A stretch of 64,000 nt of DNA. Origin: Ruminococcaceae bacterium D5. GTDB lineage: Bacteria; Bacillota; Clostridia; Oscillospirales; Ruminococcaceae. The notes under the pieces are model-generated. The model had not been told where the DNA came from. It searched no databases and saw only the letters and a list, made by a program, of their open reading frames with translations. Shown one piece after another: positions 35,477 through 44,737 of the stretch. Within the stretch, counting starts at the first letter, position 1; each line of letters opens with the position of its first letter. The translations under genes were made by a program, and so were the position numbers. The stretch spans positions 55,378 through 119,377 of the forward strand of contig FORK01000007.1 in NCBI GenBank assembly GCA_900113995.1, given 5' to 3'.

Positions 35477-36601
35477 TTATTGTCCCTCCTTCGCTGCGCC
35501 GACAGCTTTTTCCACCGCTTCGGTCAGCCCCCGGCAGGTAAAGAGTCCGGCCTCGTCCATGATGCGGAAGCCCTCTTCCTCCATCGTGCCGCACATCCGG
35601 GTGAAGATGGGGATGCGGGTGGGATGGTCGGCCAGATAACGGGTGATGCCGTTGGCCATATCGTCCATCCGGTTGAAGCCGCCGATGAGCACCACAAGGA
35701 TGCTCTTGAGCTGCGCCTGACTCTTGCAGGTATATTCCATTGCCTTATACATTACCTCGGCGGGCGTGGTGCCTCCCAGCTCGCAGAAGCTCGCAACCCT
35801 GCCGCCCGCCTGGGTGACGAGGTCGAGGGCGAGCATTCCGGTACCGGCTCCGTCCGAGATCAGTCCGATCTCCCCGTCGAGCGGGACATAGGTAATGGTG
35901 GTGCCGTCGCCCTGCGGGGTGTGGTAACCAAGTGATGCGCGCGTTTCCTCCAGTGCGGAGAAAAGCGGTTCATGCCGGAATCGCGCGTGGTCGTCGAGCA
36001 CGACCTTGGCGTCCATGGCGACAAGCTCCCCGCCGATCACCCCAAGGGGGTTGATCTCGACCAAAAGGGCGTCCTTTTCGAAGAAAATCTTTTGCAGGCG
36101 TTCCAGGAAAGCCGCAAATTTGGCATCGTCAGCGACTTTCAGCTTGCGTGCAAGCGCCCGGCGCTGGTATGCCTTCAATCCGAGAAAGGGGTCCAGCTCA
36201 ATCCGGAGAAGCTCCTGCGGATGTTCGGCGGCGACGCGCTCGATCTCCATGCCTCCCATCGCGCTTGCGATCAGGGTGGGAGCCTTAACCCCCTGTAGGG
36301 TGATGGAGAGATAAAGCTCCCGTTCGGGGGAGACCATTTCCTCGGCAAGCAGCCCGTGAACCGGGTGCCCCTTGATGGTCATTCCGAGGATGGCCAGAGC
36401 GTATTGGCGGAAATCCGCCTCGTTTTGGCAGACCTTGATACCGCCTGCTTTGCCGCGTCCGCCGGTCATCGTCTGTGCCTTCAGGACAAAGGGAAAGGGC
36501 AGGTCCGGCAGCGCCTCGGACGAGGGTGCCAGACAGCTCTGCGGCACCGGGATACCGGCGTCGCGGAAGAGCTGTTTGCCTTCAAATTCAAACAGATTCA
36601 T
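35477..36601 (-). CDS. sucC: succinyl-CoA synthetase beta subunit (ADP-forming type)
   Basis: A 374-residue protein with an N-terminal ATP-grasp domain (FEGKQLFRDAGIPVP at the start, FVLKAQTMTGGRGKAGG lysine region, LLVEINPLGV metal site). The CoA-ligase domain covers the C-terminal third (GAGTGMLALDLV...GGFNRMDDMANGI). It is upstream of and nearly abutting sucD, as in other genomes, but here it follows the kor genes rather than other TCA cycle genes. Confidence 0.93.
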   Translation of the reverse strand: MNLFEFEGKQLFRDAGIPVPQSCLAPSSEALPDLPFPFVLKAQTMTGGRGKAGGIKVCQNEADFRQYALAILGMTIKGHPVHGLLAEEMVSPERELYLSITLQGVKAPTLIASAMGGMEIERVAAEHPQELLRIELDPFLGLKAYQRRALARKLKVADDAKFAAFLERLQKIFFEKDALLVEINPLGVIGGELVAMDAKVVLDDHARFRHEPLFSALEETRASLGYHTPQGDGTTITYVPLDGEIGLISDGAGTGMLALDLVTQAGGRVASFCELGGTTPAEVMYKAMEYTCKSQAQLKSILVVLIGGFNRMDDMANGITRYLADHPTRIPIFTRMCGTMEEEGFRIMDEAGLFTCRGLTEAVEKAVGAAKEGQ

Positions 36602-36622
36602 CGAGTATCCTCCTATGGCCTT

Positions 36623-37183
36623 TTACGACAGGGTGAGGCTGTGTTCCTTTGCGTAGGCGGCTCCTGCCGCAACCGCCTTGAGGTTGAGATCGACAAAACG
36701 GCTGGACACGTTTTCACGCACCGTCTCGACCAGCGCCTCATGGCTGACCATTCCCAGGGCCTCGCTTAAAAAGCCGAGCATCACCATATTGGCCGCCATC
36801 CGGTTGCCGAGATCAACGGCGATCTGGGTTGCGGGAACCGCAAAGCTGTGGGCGCAGGGATGATCGATCAGACTGGTCACAAGATCCGGGTCATAAACCA
36901 GAATTCCATCGGGGGCAAGGGTATCGATATATTTTTCATAGGCCTCCTGGAACATGGCCAGCAGCAGGTCCTTCTGCTGTGCAACGGGGGAATTGATCGG
37001 CTTGCTGTCGATAATCAGCTCGGCCTGGCATTGTCCGCCGCGCGCCTCAGAACCGTAGGACTGGGTCTGCACCGCATATTTTTTGCCGCGGGTGACGGCG
37101 GCTGTGCCCAGAATGACGGCCGACAGGATAATTCCTTGCCCGCCCATTCCGCAGAGGGTAATGCGCTGAGGATCCTTCATCAT
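36623..37183 (-). CDS. korC: 2-oxoacid:ferredoxin oxidoreductase gamma subunit
   Basis: A 186-residue subunit. The N-terminal ITLCGMGGQGIILSAVILG and QSYGSEARGGQCQAELI segments are the family hallmarks. The gamma subunit takes part in the Kor/Vor-type four-subunit enzyme. AAAGGAGG precedes the ATG at 37183. Confidence 0.93.
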   Translation of the reverse strand: MMKDPQRITLCGMGGQGIILSAVILGTAAVTRGKKYAVQTQSYGSEARGGQCQAELIIDSKPINSPVAQQKDLLLAMFQEAYEKYIDTLAPDGILVYDPDLVTSLIDHPCAHSFAVPATQIAVDLGNRMAANMVMLGFLSEALGMVSHEALVETVRENVSSRFVDLNLKAVAAGAAYAKEHSLTLS

Positions 37184-37198
37184 GATTGCCGTCCTCCT

Positions 37199-38008
37199 TT
37201 ATAATACTTCGTTGGTGCCCTCATAGACGGGGCGCTCGGTATTGACGAACTGCGCGCAGAGCAGCTTGCCCTCGCGTTCCTCGGGGGTCATCTTTGTTCC
37301 CTCGGCTTCGGTGTAGGTGTAGTCCTTGATCCACTGCACCAGCTTCTGGGGATCGCCGCTGCCCAGCGCGTAGCGCCCGAAATGGGTCGGACACTGGGAG
37401 ACGATCTCGATCAGCGAGAAGCCCTTGTGGGAAAGAGCGCGCTTGATGGCGGCAACACACTGCACCGGCCGGGAGGTGGTCCAGCGTTCCACATGGGTCG
37501 CTCCGGCGGCTTCCGCCAGCTTGCAGATGTCGAAGCGGGGCTCCGCACTGCCGTAGGGAGTGGTCATGGTGTGGGCGCCTTCGGGGGTTGTGGGTGCGAC
37601 CTGACCGCCTGTCATTGCGAAATTGAGATTATTGACCATGATGACCGTAACGTCGAGGTTGCGGCGGGCGGCGTGGATGAAGTGGTTTCCTCCGATCGAA
37701 GCAAGGTCGCCGTCGCCGGCAAAAATGACCACCGGAAGCTCGGGGCGGACCAGCTTGACGCCGGTTGCCCAGGCGAGGGTGCGGCCATGCACACCGTGGA
37801 AGGTATCCGATTTTAAGTAGATTGGAATGCGGGCAGTGCATCCCACCCCGCCGATGGTGAGCATTTCCTCCGGAGTCATATCCAGTGCATCGAGCGCCTG
37901 GCAGAAGTAGTTGAGAACCTGACCGCAGCCACAGCCCGAACAGAAGAAGTGCGGAAGCTTTTCCGGACGCAGAAACCGCCGGTTGGGATTGATTTTCAGC
38001 TCGCTCAT
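37199..38008 (-). CDS. korB: 2-oxoacid:ferredoxin oxidoreductase beta subunit (TPP-binding)
   Basis: A 269-residue subunit with the cluster-binding start FFCSGCGCGQVLNYF and the thiamine diphosphate motif GDGDLASIGGNHFIHAARRN ending in NNLNFAMTGGQVAPTT. These features fit the 2-oxoglutarate/branched-chain 2-oxoacid group rather than pyruvate:ferredoxin oxidoreductase. Its start overlaps korA (ATGA). Confidence 0.93.
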   Translation of the reverse strand: MSELKINPNRRFLRPEKLPHFFCSGCGCGQVLNYFCQALDALDMTPEEMLTIGGVGCTARIPIYLKSDTFHGVHGRTLAWATGVKLVRPELPVVIFAGDGDLASIGGNHFIHAARRNLDVTVIMVNNLNFAMTGGQVAPTTPEGAHTMTTPYGSAEPRFDICKLAEAAGATHVERWTTSRPVQCVAAIKRALSHKGFSLIEIVSQCPTHFGRYALGSGDPQKLVQWIKDYTYTEAEGTKMTPEEREGKLLCAQFVNTERPVYEGTNEVL

Positions 38009-39159
38009 TTCAAGTCCTCCTTGACCGCCTGATAGATTTCGGTGGGGGTATGGATCAGTCCGAGGTTTTTGGTGATCCGGGAAACGCCGCAGATACCGCT
38101 GGCCACCCGCTCGATCTCACCGGCGTATTTGCCGATGTTCATCTCTACTGCGAAGAGCTTGCGGACTTCCCGGGCCGCCTCGCGGATCTGTCTCTCAGGG
38201 ACCGGCCAAACGTTGCAGAGCTTGAGCACGCCGGCCTTGATTCCGTCCTCGCGCAGCATCTGCGCCGCTTCGACGGCGGGCCGCGTTTCGCTTCCGTAGG
38301 CGACAAGGGCATATTCAGCGTCGTCCAGCATGATCCGTTCGGTGCGGCAGATCTGATCGCTGTTCTCACGAATTTTTCCGGTGATTCGCCGGTAGAGCCG
38401 ATCAAACTCCTGGGGATCCCAATCGATTCCGCCTGCCTCGTTGTGCGGGTTCAGGGAGTAGATGGTGTGATACCCCTTGCCGAGCGGGGCGGCATCGGGA
38501 CAGCCGTAGGGAGCTGCGGCGAAAGGCATGTATTCCTCAGGGGAGAGGGTGGTATACCGGCGGTTGGTCAGGCTGATCTGCGCGGCAGGCGGGATATCGA
38601 GCCGTTCCCGCATCAGGGCGATGGTTGTTTCGCTCATAATGATGACAGGGTTGCGGTATTCCTGCGCAAGGTTAAAGGCCCAAATGGTGTAGTCGTAAAG
38701 CTCCTGCACCGAAGCCGGGCAGACGACAATCGCCTCATAGTCGCCGGAGGCGCCCCACCGCATCTGCATGACATCGGCCTGAGACGCATAGTTTTCTCCG
38801 CGGCAGCGCTGCACGTTCGCGATGACAACCGGAGCCTCCACCGTGTAGCAGTAGCCGAGCCCTTCCTGCATATAGTTGAATCCGGCGCTGGCTGTGGCGG
38901 TCATCGCCTTGGCACCGGCGAGCGCGGCGCCCGCACAGGCGTAGATGGAGCAGAGCTCATCCTCACCCTGCATGAACTTTCCGCCTACCTGTGGCAGCCT
39001 TTTGGACATCATCTCTGAGATCTCATTTGCGGGGGTGATGGGATATCCGCCGAAAAAGTCGCATCCTGCCGTAATGGCTCCTTCCACGAGGGCGTAGTTT
39101 CCCAGCGTGAAGTGGATACCGCTTTCTACGCGTTTGGGATCCGCTTGGACGATCGGCAT
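38005..39159 (-). CDS. korA: 2-oxoacid:ferredoxin oxidoreductase alpha subunit
   Basis: A 384-residue subunit starting at ATG 39159 with AGAGGA upstream; a TTG two codons earlier is possible. Characteristic segments are GCDFFGGYPITPANEISE, FMQGEDELCSIYACAGAALAGAKAMTATASAGF-type core and the PVVIANVQRCRG region. Together with KorBC and the ferredoxin it oxidatively decarboxylates a 2-oxoacid to acyl-CoA and CO2. With sucCD in the same operon, 2-oxoglutarate is the most likely substrate. Confidence 0.93.
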   Translation of the reverse strand: MPIVQADPKRVESGIHFTLGNYALVEGAITAGCDFFGGYPITPANEISEMMSKRLPQVGGKFMQGEDELCSIYACAGAALAGAKAMTATASAGFNYMQEGLGYCYTVEAPVVIANVQRCRGENYASQADVMQMRWGASGDYEAIVVCPASVQELYDYTIWAFNLAQEYRNPVIIMSETTIALMRERLDIPPAAQISLTNRRYTTLSPEEYMPFAAAPYGCPDAAPLGKGYHTIYSLNPHNEAGGIDWDPQEFDRLYRRITGKIRENSDQICRTERIMLDDAEYALVAYGSETRPAVEAAQMLREDGIKAGVLKLCNVWPVPERQIREAAREVRKLFAVEMNIGKYAGEIERVASGICGVSRITKNLGLIHTPTEIYQAVKEDLK

Positions 39160-39223
39160 AAACAATTCCTCTTTTCTTCCTTGGTTTTTGTGGGAAAGTC
39201 TAAAAATGCTGTCTACTTTTTAA

Positions 39224-39261
39224 ATTATATTGTCTTTTACCGACAGTATACTATCGATACT
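39224..39261 (-). promoter_or_regulatory. kor operon promoter with overlapping palindrome (candidate GntR operator)
   Basis: Read on the minus strand, a consensus TATAAT lies at 39229-39224. Upstream, at the -35 position and beyond, is a perfect TATCGATA palindrome (39252-39259) nested in AGTAT-N7-ATACT (39245-39261). The -35 box itself (AGTATA) is poor, suggesting regulator control. The GntR gene is divergent and 200 bases away. Confidence 0.5.
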
Positions 39262-39386
39262 TTTAAAAAGCAAGAAGAAAATCACGGCTTCAGAAGGGCA
39301 TTTGCCTGCGCTGGTCGAAAAAATGTCTATCTTTGACAAATCTTCAGGGCCTTTCTAATTTGAACCGACAAAATTTTCCGAACAGT

Positions 39387-39415
39387 TTGTGATCTTCCTC
39401 AAAATGTGGTATAAA
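39387..39415 (+). promoter_or_regulatory. sigma-A promoter for the GntR-family regulator gene
   Basis: TTGTGA (39387-39392), 17 bases, TATAAA (39410-39415). An ATG at 39415 lies within the -10 end, which supports the later GTG start. Confidence 0.6.
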
Positions 39416-39456
39416 TGAAAGTGTCGATTATTTATCAATCTAGGGGGGTAACATTT

Positions 39457-40152
39457 GTGGGCTCGGGGGATTACGCGGGGATTGGAACCGATCATTCTTT
39501 GAAGCATCAAGTCTATAAGGCAATCAAGGACGATATCATTTTTGGCCGGCTGCGATCCGGCGAGCAGCTGAATATGCTTGAGCTTTGCAACCGCATGCAC
39601 ATCAGCAGTGCACCGATTCGCGAAGCTCTCAATATGCTGAGCAAAGAGGGTCTGGTGGATCTCACACCGCGCAAACGGGCGGTGGTGGCCACTGTTCAGG
39701 ATGGGGATATCGATACGATTATCTTCCTGCGCAGTACGCTTGAGCCTTATGCGGCCCGGCTCTCGATCGGGAAGATTCCCCCGGAGCGGATTCAGGAGAT
39801 GCGGGCGGTTCTGATGGGGATTTTAGATGCTCCCTATCAGATGGAAAAGTATGTTGCTTCCGATCTCGCGCTGCATGAGCTTTTGCATCAGTATGCGGGT
39901 TCACCACTGCTGTCCGAGATCATCTCTAATGTAAAGGATCGTTCTATCCGCCTGCGCTACATGGCGGAGCATTTCTCCAGCGGAGATCCGGGCGACCAGG
40001 TGAAGGTTTCACGGATTTCCACAGAGGAGCATCTTGGAATTCTTTACGCTCTTGAGGCAAAAGACGGCGACCTTGTTTACGCCCGTGTGCTGCAGCATAT
40101 TCAAAATTACAATACCCGGACGGCACAGGCCCAGCAGAGCGAGACTCCCTGA
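39457..40152 (+). CDS. GntR-family transcriptional regulator, FCD subfamily
   Basis: A 231-residue protein. GTG 39457 was chosen because AGGGGGG lies 7-8 bases upstream and because earlier in-frame starts fall in the promoter. A winged helix-turn-helix covers residues 12-75 (IIFGRLRSGEQLNMLELC, APIREALNMLSKEGLV). The C-terminal helical FCD ligand-binding domain contains the metal-site histidines in DLALHELLHQYAG and STEEHLGIL. FCD regulators commonly sense organic or amino acids. It lies between the kor operon and the TRAP/racemase operon and probably controls one or both. Confidence 0.9.
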   Translation: MGSGDYAGIGTDHSLKHQVYKAIKDDIIFGRLRSGEQLNMLELCNRMHISSAPIREALNMLSKEGLVDLTPRKRAVVATVQDGDIDTIIFLRSTLEPYAARLSIGKIPPERIQEMRAVLMGILDAPYQMEKYVASDLALHELLHQYAGSPLLSEIISNVKDRSIRLRYMAEHFSSGDPGDQVKVSRISTEEHLGILYALEAKDGDLVYARVLQHIQNYNTRTAQAQQSETP

Positions 40153-40243
40153 CGCCCACAAGCGCTGTATAAAATTTCATCTTAATAGGACATCCCCCGA
40201 AAGCGCGGGGAACCCGGATGCTGTGTGTCCACAGGCACTGCAT

Positions 40244-40283
40244 AAAATCACCCCTGTATTGATGAAAACAGGGGCGATTTTTT
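40244..40283. terminator. rho-independent terminator between convergent GntR and TRAP genes
   Basis: A 14-bp stem (40244-40257 with 40268-40281, one G-T pair) around CCCCTGT/ACAGGGG, flanked by T runs on both strands (TTTTTT on plus). It can serve both directions. Confidence 0.8.
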
Positions 40284-40296
40284 GCGTGCAGAAAAA

Positions 40297-42309
40297 CTAT
40301 GCCGCATGGCGGGCGGATGCTTTTTTGATGCGGTATCCCTGCCACAGGAACATCAGAACAAAGCAGCCGATGCCAATCAGATCGGTCAATGCTCCGCTGT
40401 CGATGAGCATGACTCCGCCGAAGGCAAGAATAATGCGCTCAAGCCAGAGGGTGCGGCAGCGCATCCATCCGTTGGTTGCGGAGGAGAGCATATACATGCC
40501 GATCAGCGCCGTCGGAATGATACGGAGCAGCTGAAGGAAGCTCGCATCCACCAGAACAAGCTGAGGCGAAAGAACGAACATATACGGGATGATAAATGCG
40601 CCCACAGCGATTCTCGTGGCGCAGATGCCGCTCTTGAGGGTATCGGAGCCCGCAATGGCCGAACCGGTAAAAACGGCCGAGCAGACAGGCGGAGTAATAT
40701 CCGCGATGATGCCGAAGTAGAAGACGAAAAGATGGGCTGCGATGACCGGCACCCCAAGCTCAATGAGGGCAGGGGAAACGATCGTGGAAGTGATGACATA
40801 ATTCGCAGTGGTGGGAACGCCCATGCCCAGTACCAGCGAAGAAATCATCGCAAGCACAAGGGTCATGATCAGGTTTCCGCCCGCAAGCTCCACCAACCCG
40901 GTGCCCAGCTTCAGGCCGAGACCGGTCAGGGTGACCATGCCGACTACGATTCCGGCGGAACCGCTGACGATGGCGACGCCGATCGCAGTTTTCGCGGCTT
41001 CAACAAAGACTTCCGAATAGTCGCGCAGCTTCAGGCGGTGTTCCTTATAGAGCGAGCCGCAGAGAATCGCGGAAAGGATGCCCAGCAGCCCGGCGCGCAT
41101 TGCGGTCATGCCGGACGACATGGTTACGACGATCACGACGATGGGAGCGAAGAGGATGCCGCGCGTTTTCAGCACGGTCAGAAGGCTCTGGATTTCCTCG
41201 CCTTGCACTCCTCTGAGTCCAAGCTTGCGTGCCTCGAGGTCCACCGAGATGAAGATGCCGGTAAAGTAGAGGACCGCCGGAATCGCGGCTGCAAGCGCCA
41301 CAGACCAGTAGGGCATGCCGGTGAATTCCGCCATCAGGAAGGCGGCCGCGCCCATGACAGGCGGCATGATCTGCCCTCCGGTCGAGGCGGAGGCCTCTAC
41401 CGCGGCGGCAAATTCGGGCTCATATCCGCACTTCTTCATCAGCGGGATGGTGAAGCTGCCGGAAGCCGCGACGTTTGCAATTGAGCTGCCGGAGATGGTT
41501 CCCTGCAGGGCCGAGCTGATGACGGCAACCTTTGCCGGACCGCCTACCGCCTTGCCGGTGAGGGCGTTTGCGAAATCATTGAAGAACTGGCCGACGCCAG
41601 TTCTTTTCAGAAAAGCGCCGAATAGCAGAAACAGGAATACGAAGGTGCTTACGACGCCAATCGGAACACCCAGAATGCCCTCGGTGCTCAGATACATATG
41701 GCGTACGATGCGGTTCAGGCTGAAGCCTCGGTGCTGAAAGAAGCTGGGGAAGAAAGCGCCCAGATAGCAGTAGATCAGCGAAATTGAGGCGAGAATCAGC
41801 ACAGGATATCCAACGACCCGGCGGGTGGCCTCCAGGACGGTAATGATCGCAATAATACCGACGGCGAAATCCATTGCGGTGATGTCGCCGACACGATAGA
41901 CAATGTCCTTAAAGTACAAAAGCCAGTAAACGCTGGTGAAAATAGAGCTGGCAATCAGCAAAAGATCGATCGGGTTGATTTTGGAATCCATCTTTCCGCG
42001 CCGCATGGGGTAGAGGATAAAACCAAGCAGCATGGCAAAGGAAAGGTGAATTGAACGCTGAACCTGAGGGGAAAGCGCGCCGAAAATTGCGGTATAGAGC
42101 TGGAATGAGGTAAAGAGGATCGCGATCACCGTTACCGCCTTACTCCAGAAAGGGGACAGCTTACGGGTTCTCGACTCCGCGTCGACCTTGCGCAGCAGCG
42201 CATCTACCTCTTCTTCGGACATCGTCTGAAGTTCGTCCGAATCGCTCGGACTGGTTTGCGGCTCGGCCGGCTTTGTTTCGGAGCCGGGTACTAAATTACG
42301 TTTCCACAA
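40297..42309 (-). CDS. TRAP transporter fused permease (4TM + 12TM)
   Basis: A 670-residue membrane protein in which the small DctQ-like and large DctM-like parts are fused, as is usual for TAXI-type TRAP systems. The start is TTG 42309 behind GGGAGGG; the first about 55 residues are hydrophilic. The DctM-like part includes ISGSSIANVAASGSFTIPLMKKCGY and GMGVPTTANYVITSTIVSPAL. Transport is driven by Na+ or H+ gradients. The partner receptor gene lies just upstream. A hairpin in the gap may set the ratio of receptor to permease. Confidence 0.92.
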   Translation of the reverse strand: MWKRNLVPGSETKPAEPQTSPSDSDELQTMSEEEVDALLRKVDAESRTRKLSPFWSKAVTVIAILFTSFQLYTAIFGALSPQVQRSIHLSFAMLLGFILYPMRRGKMDSKINPIDLLLIASSIFTSVYWLLYFKDIVYRVGDITAMDFAVGIIAIITVLEATRRVVGYPVLILASISLIYCYLGAFFPSFFQHRGFSLNRIVRHMYLSTEGILGVPIGVVSTFVFLFLLFGAFLKRTGVGQFFNDFANALTGKAVGGPAKVAVISSALQGTISGSSIANVAASGSFTIPLMKKCGYEPEFAAAVEASASTGGQIMPPVMGAAAFLMAEFTGMPYWSVALAAAIPAVLYFTGIFISVDLEARKLGLRGVQGEEIQSLLTVLKTRGILFAPIVVIVVTMSSGMTAMRAGLLGILSAILCGSLYKEHRLKLRDYSEVFVEAAKTAIGVAIVSGSAGIVVGMVTLTGLGLKLGTGLVELAGGNLIMTLVLAMISSLVLGMGVPTTANYVITSTIVSPALIELGVPVIAAHLFVFYFGIIADITPPVCSAVFTGSAIAGSDTLKSGICATRIAVGAFIIPYMFVLSPQLVLVDASFLQLLRIIPTALIGMYMLSSATNGWMRCRTLWLERIILAFGGVMLIDSGALTDLIGIGCFVLMFLWQGYRIKKASARHAA

Positions 42310-42362
42310 AGTTTAATCCCTCCCAGTATGATTGCAGCAGGACCGCGTATGGAGGAAAGCAA

Positions 42363-42398
42363 AAGGTCTCCGCTCCGCTTCCGCAGGGCGGAGACCTT
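42363..42398 (-). promoter_or_regulatory. hairpin between TAXI receptor and permease genes
   Basis: An 11-bp perfect stem (42363-42373 with 42388-42398), followed on the minus strand by TTTTGCTTT. It looks like a partial terminator that would give more receptor than permease mRNA. Confidence 0.55.
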
Positions 42399-42429
42399 GG
42401 TTGCTGCCTTACCAATCAGGAAAATGTGC

Positions 42430-43455
42430 TTACATCTTGCCGATTTCCTTGTAATACTTGATCGCGCCGGGATGATAATCCACGGTGATGCCGTCGAGAG
42501 CCTTGTCAACGCTCAGATCGTTGAGGGCCGCCAGCATGCCGGAAAGCTCTCCCTGGTTCTCCCAGAGGGTCTTGGTAAGATCGTAAACAAGGTCTTCATC
42601 GAGGTCGGCGGAAGCGACGAGGATCGACTGCACGCAGACGGTGTGCACATCCTCGGTCTGGCCTTCGTACATGCCGGCAGGAAGGGTCTTCTTGGCGAAG
42701 AAGGGGTACTTGGCGATGATCTGGTCCAGCTCTTCATCGGTGAAGCTCAGCAGTTTGACCTTGGCGGACATGCACATCTCCTGGAAGGTCGCGTTGGGGG
42801 CGCCGGTGGTGGTGAGCATGCCGTCAAGCAGGCCGTCCTTGATGCGGTCGGCGGTGTCCGAGTTGGAGGGATACTCCGCTTTGACGTCATCGGGGGTGAT
42901 GCCGAAGACACCGAGAATCTGCTCCGCGTTGGCGTTGGCGCCGCTGCCGGGGTAGCTCAGGGAGATCCGCTTGCCCTTCATATCCGAGATGCTGTTGATG
43001 CCGGCGTCTTCTCTGACGAAAACCTGAATATCTTCGGAGTAGAGACGGCCGATGACCTTGAGCTTTTTATACTCCTTGTCGAACATGTACTCGCCCTTGA
43101 CGGCATATTCGGCGAGGTCGTTCTGGGTCAGGCCGAGCTCGATCTCATTGTTTTCAATCAGAGCAGTGTTTTCGACCGAAGCGCCGGTGCTCTGCGCAGC
43201 AACGGAGACACCCTCCATGTTGCTGGTCCAGACCTTGGCGAGAGCGCCGCCGAGGGGGTAGTAGGTGCCGCCTACGCCGCCGGTGCCGATGATCAGGTTG
43301 ATTTTGCCGGCTCTGGCGGTGGAAGCGGACGATTCAGGTGCGCCCGAAGCATCTGCGGAGGACGCAGGGGCAGGGGCGGGGGCGGGAGCACTGCCGCACG
43401 CGGCCAGGCTCAAAACCAGAACGGCTGCCAGGAAAGCGCTAAGACACTTTTTCAT
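42430..43455 (-). CDS. TAXI-family TRAP transporter solute-binding lipoprotein
   Basis: A 341-residue exported receptor. ATG 43455 follows AGGAGG. The signal peptide ends in a lipobox (LSLAAC), so Cys about 21 would be lipidated. A Ser/Ala/Pro linker (about 22-50) precedes the NMT1/TAXI domain that begins with INLIIGTGGVGGTYYPLGGALA. The ligand cannot be read out; known TAXI receptors bind glutamate, glutamine and other carboxylates. The racemase, deacylase and aminotransferase genes upstream point to an amino acid derivative. Confidence 0.92.
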   Translation of the reverse strand: MKKCLSAFLAAVLVLSLAACGSAPAPAPAPASSADASGAPESSASTARAGKINLIIGTGGVGGTYYPLGGALAKVWTSNMEGVSVAAQSTGASVENTALIENNEIELGLTQNDLAEYAVKGEYMFDKEYKKLKVIGRLYSEDIQVFVREDAGINSISDMKGKRISLSYPGSGANANAEQILGVFGITPDDVKAEYPSNSDTADRIKDGLLDGMLTTTGAPNATFQEMCMSAKVKLLSFTDEELDQIIAKYPFFAKKTLPAGMYEGQTEDVHTVCVQSILVASADLDEDLVYDLTKTLWENQGELSGMLAALNDLSVDKALDGITVDYHPGAIKYYKEIGKM

Positions 43456-43536
43456 AATGGATGCCTCCTTAATATTTTGGGACGTTCCAACCAATGAAAG
43501 CAACGTCCTTTACTGACAGAAAACAGCAGGGGCGCT

Positions 43537-44700
43537 TCAATCGCCCGACGAAGCGTTGACGTAATACCGCAGAGGGCGGGATGTGATCGCGCAGCAGACG
43601 TGGCCGCTGGAGGTGCCGCCGACTTCCCCGAGTTCCATCGAGGTGATCTCGTCGTCACCGTCTTTTCCAATGATGGTGACGGTGTCGCCCATTTTGATGT
43701 CGGGGATATCGGTTACATCGATGTAGGCAACATCGACGTTCAAATCAAGAATGCGGGCGCGCCGGCCGTGGATCAGTACATCCGCGTTGTGCTCGGTATC
43801 CTTTGTCACAAGGCTGCGCACATATCCGTCTCCCATGCCGAATCCGACGATAGCGATTTTGGTCCGGCGTTTCGGAGTAAAGAAGCGGTAGTAGCTGACG
43901 TTGTCCCCGGCTTCGGCCCAATGGACGCTCAGAATCGGGGCGGTCCACTGAATGACCGGTTCCAGACCCAGCCGGTTGGGAATTCCGGGCGAGATGTCAT
44001 AGCCGAAGATGAGCGCCGCCAGACGCACCATATCGTAATAAGTTTCCGGAGAGGCGACACAGGCGGCGGTGTTGGCCGCATGCACAAGGCGCGGCTGGAT
44101 TCCCGCCTCCCTGAGCTGCTCAAGGGCCTGGGTGAATTCGGCCATCTGCTGGTTGGTGAAGGTTTTGTCCAGAGAATAGGCATTGGCCAGATGGGTGAAA
44201 ACGCCGTCGATTTCCAGATGCGGAAGGGACTTGAGCGTCTCGATCAGATGGGCAAGCTCCTCGCCAACCCGCACCCCGATCCGACGGAGGCCGGTATCGA
44301 TTTTGATGTGGACTTTGACCTTTTTGCCCTGGCGCGCCGCCTCGGCGTCGAGGGCCTGCGGGATGGTATCCTCATAGACCGTCGCGACGAGGTCGTTGCT
44401 GACGAAATCGGGAATCCCGGTGTAGGGAATGCCTCCCAGAACAAGGATGAAGTCCTTGAGTCCCGCTTCTCGAAGCTCGACCGCTTCGCTGAGCATTCCG
44501 GTTGCAAAATACCGGATGCCGCAGTGATCTCTCATGTAAAGGGTCGGCACAACAAGCCCATGACCATATCCGTTGGACTTTGCCGTATACATGATTTCCA
44601 CATCAGGCCCGATGTGCTTGCGGATGCGCTCAATATTGCGCTTGACCTTGCTCAGATCGACCGTAATGACCGAGTTGGCGTTTTCAATGGTTTGCGGCAT
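43537..44700 (-). CDS. alanine racemase-like PLP enzyme
   Basis: A 387-residue fold-type III PLP enzyme. ATG 44700 has AAAGGGGGG upstream. Lys41 in YTAKSNGYGHG is the PLP lysine. Tyr270 in NVSYYRFF is the second catalytic base. The C-terminal beta domain (TKIAIVGFGMGDGYVR) is complete. The PLP loop differs from housekeeping Alr (VVKANAYGHG), so it may act on another amino acid (broad-specificity, Ser or Glu/Asp). The genetic context with transporter, peptidase and aminotransferase suggests a catabolic role. Confidence 0.87.
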   Translation of the reverse strand: MPQTIENANSVITVDLSKVKRNIERIRKHIGPDVEIMYTAKSNGYGHGLVVPTLYMRDHCGIRYFATGMLSEAVELREAGLKDFILVLGGIPYTGIPDFVSNDLVATVYEDTIPQALDAEAARQGKKVKVHIKIDTGLRRIGVRVGEELAHLIETLKSLPHLEIDGVFTHLANAYSLDKTFTNQQMAEFTQALEQLREAGIQPRLVHAANTAACVASPETYYDMVRLAALIFGYDISPGIPNRLGLEPVIQWTAPILSVHWAEAGDNVSYYRFFTPKRRTKIAIVGFGMGDGYVRSLVTKDTEHNADVLIHGRRARILDLNVDVAYIDVTDIPDIKMGDTVTIIGKDGDDEITSMELGEVGGTSSGHVCCAITSRPLRYYVNASSGD

Positions 44701-44737
44701 AATAACCCCCCTTTTTGATTGGTCCCGCTTTGCGGTT

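Noticed and set aside
40282..41484. A 400-codon plus-strand open frame
   Set aside because: It is antisense to the TRAP permease gene and has low-complexity charged sequence.
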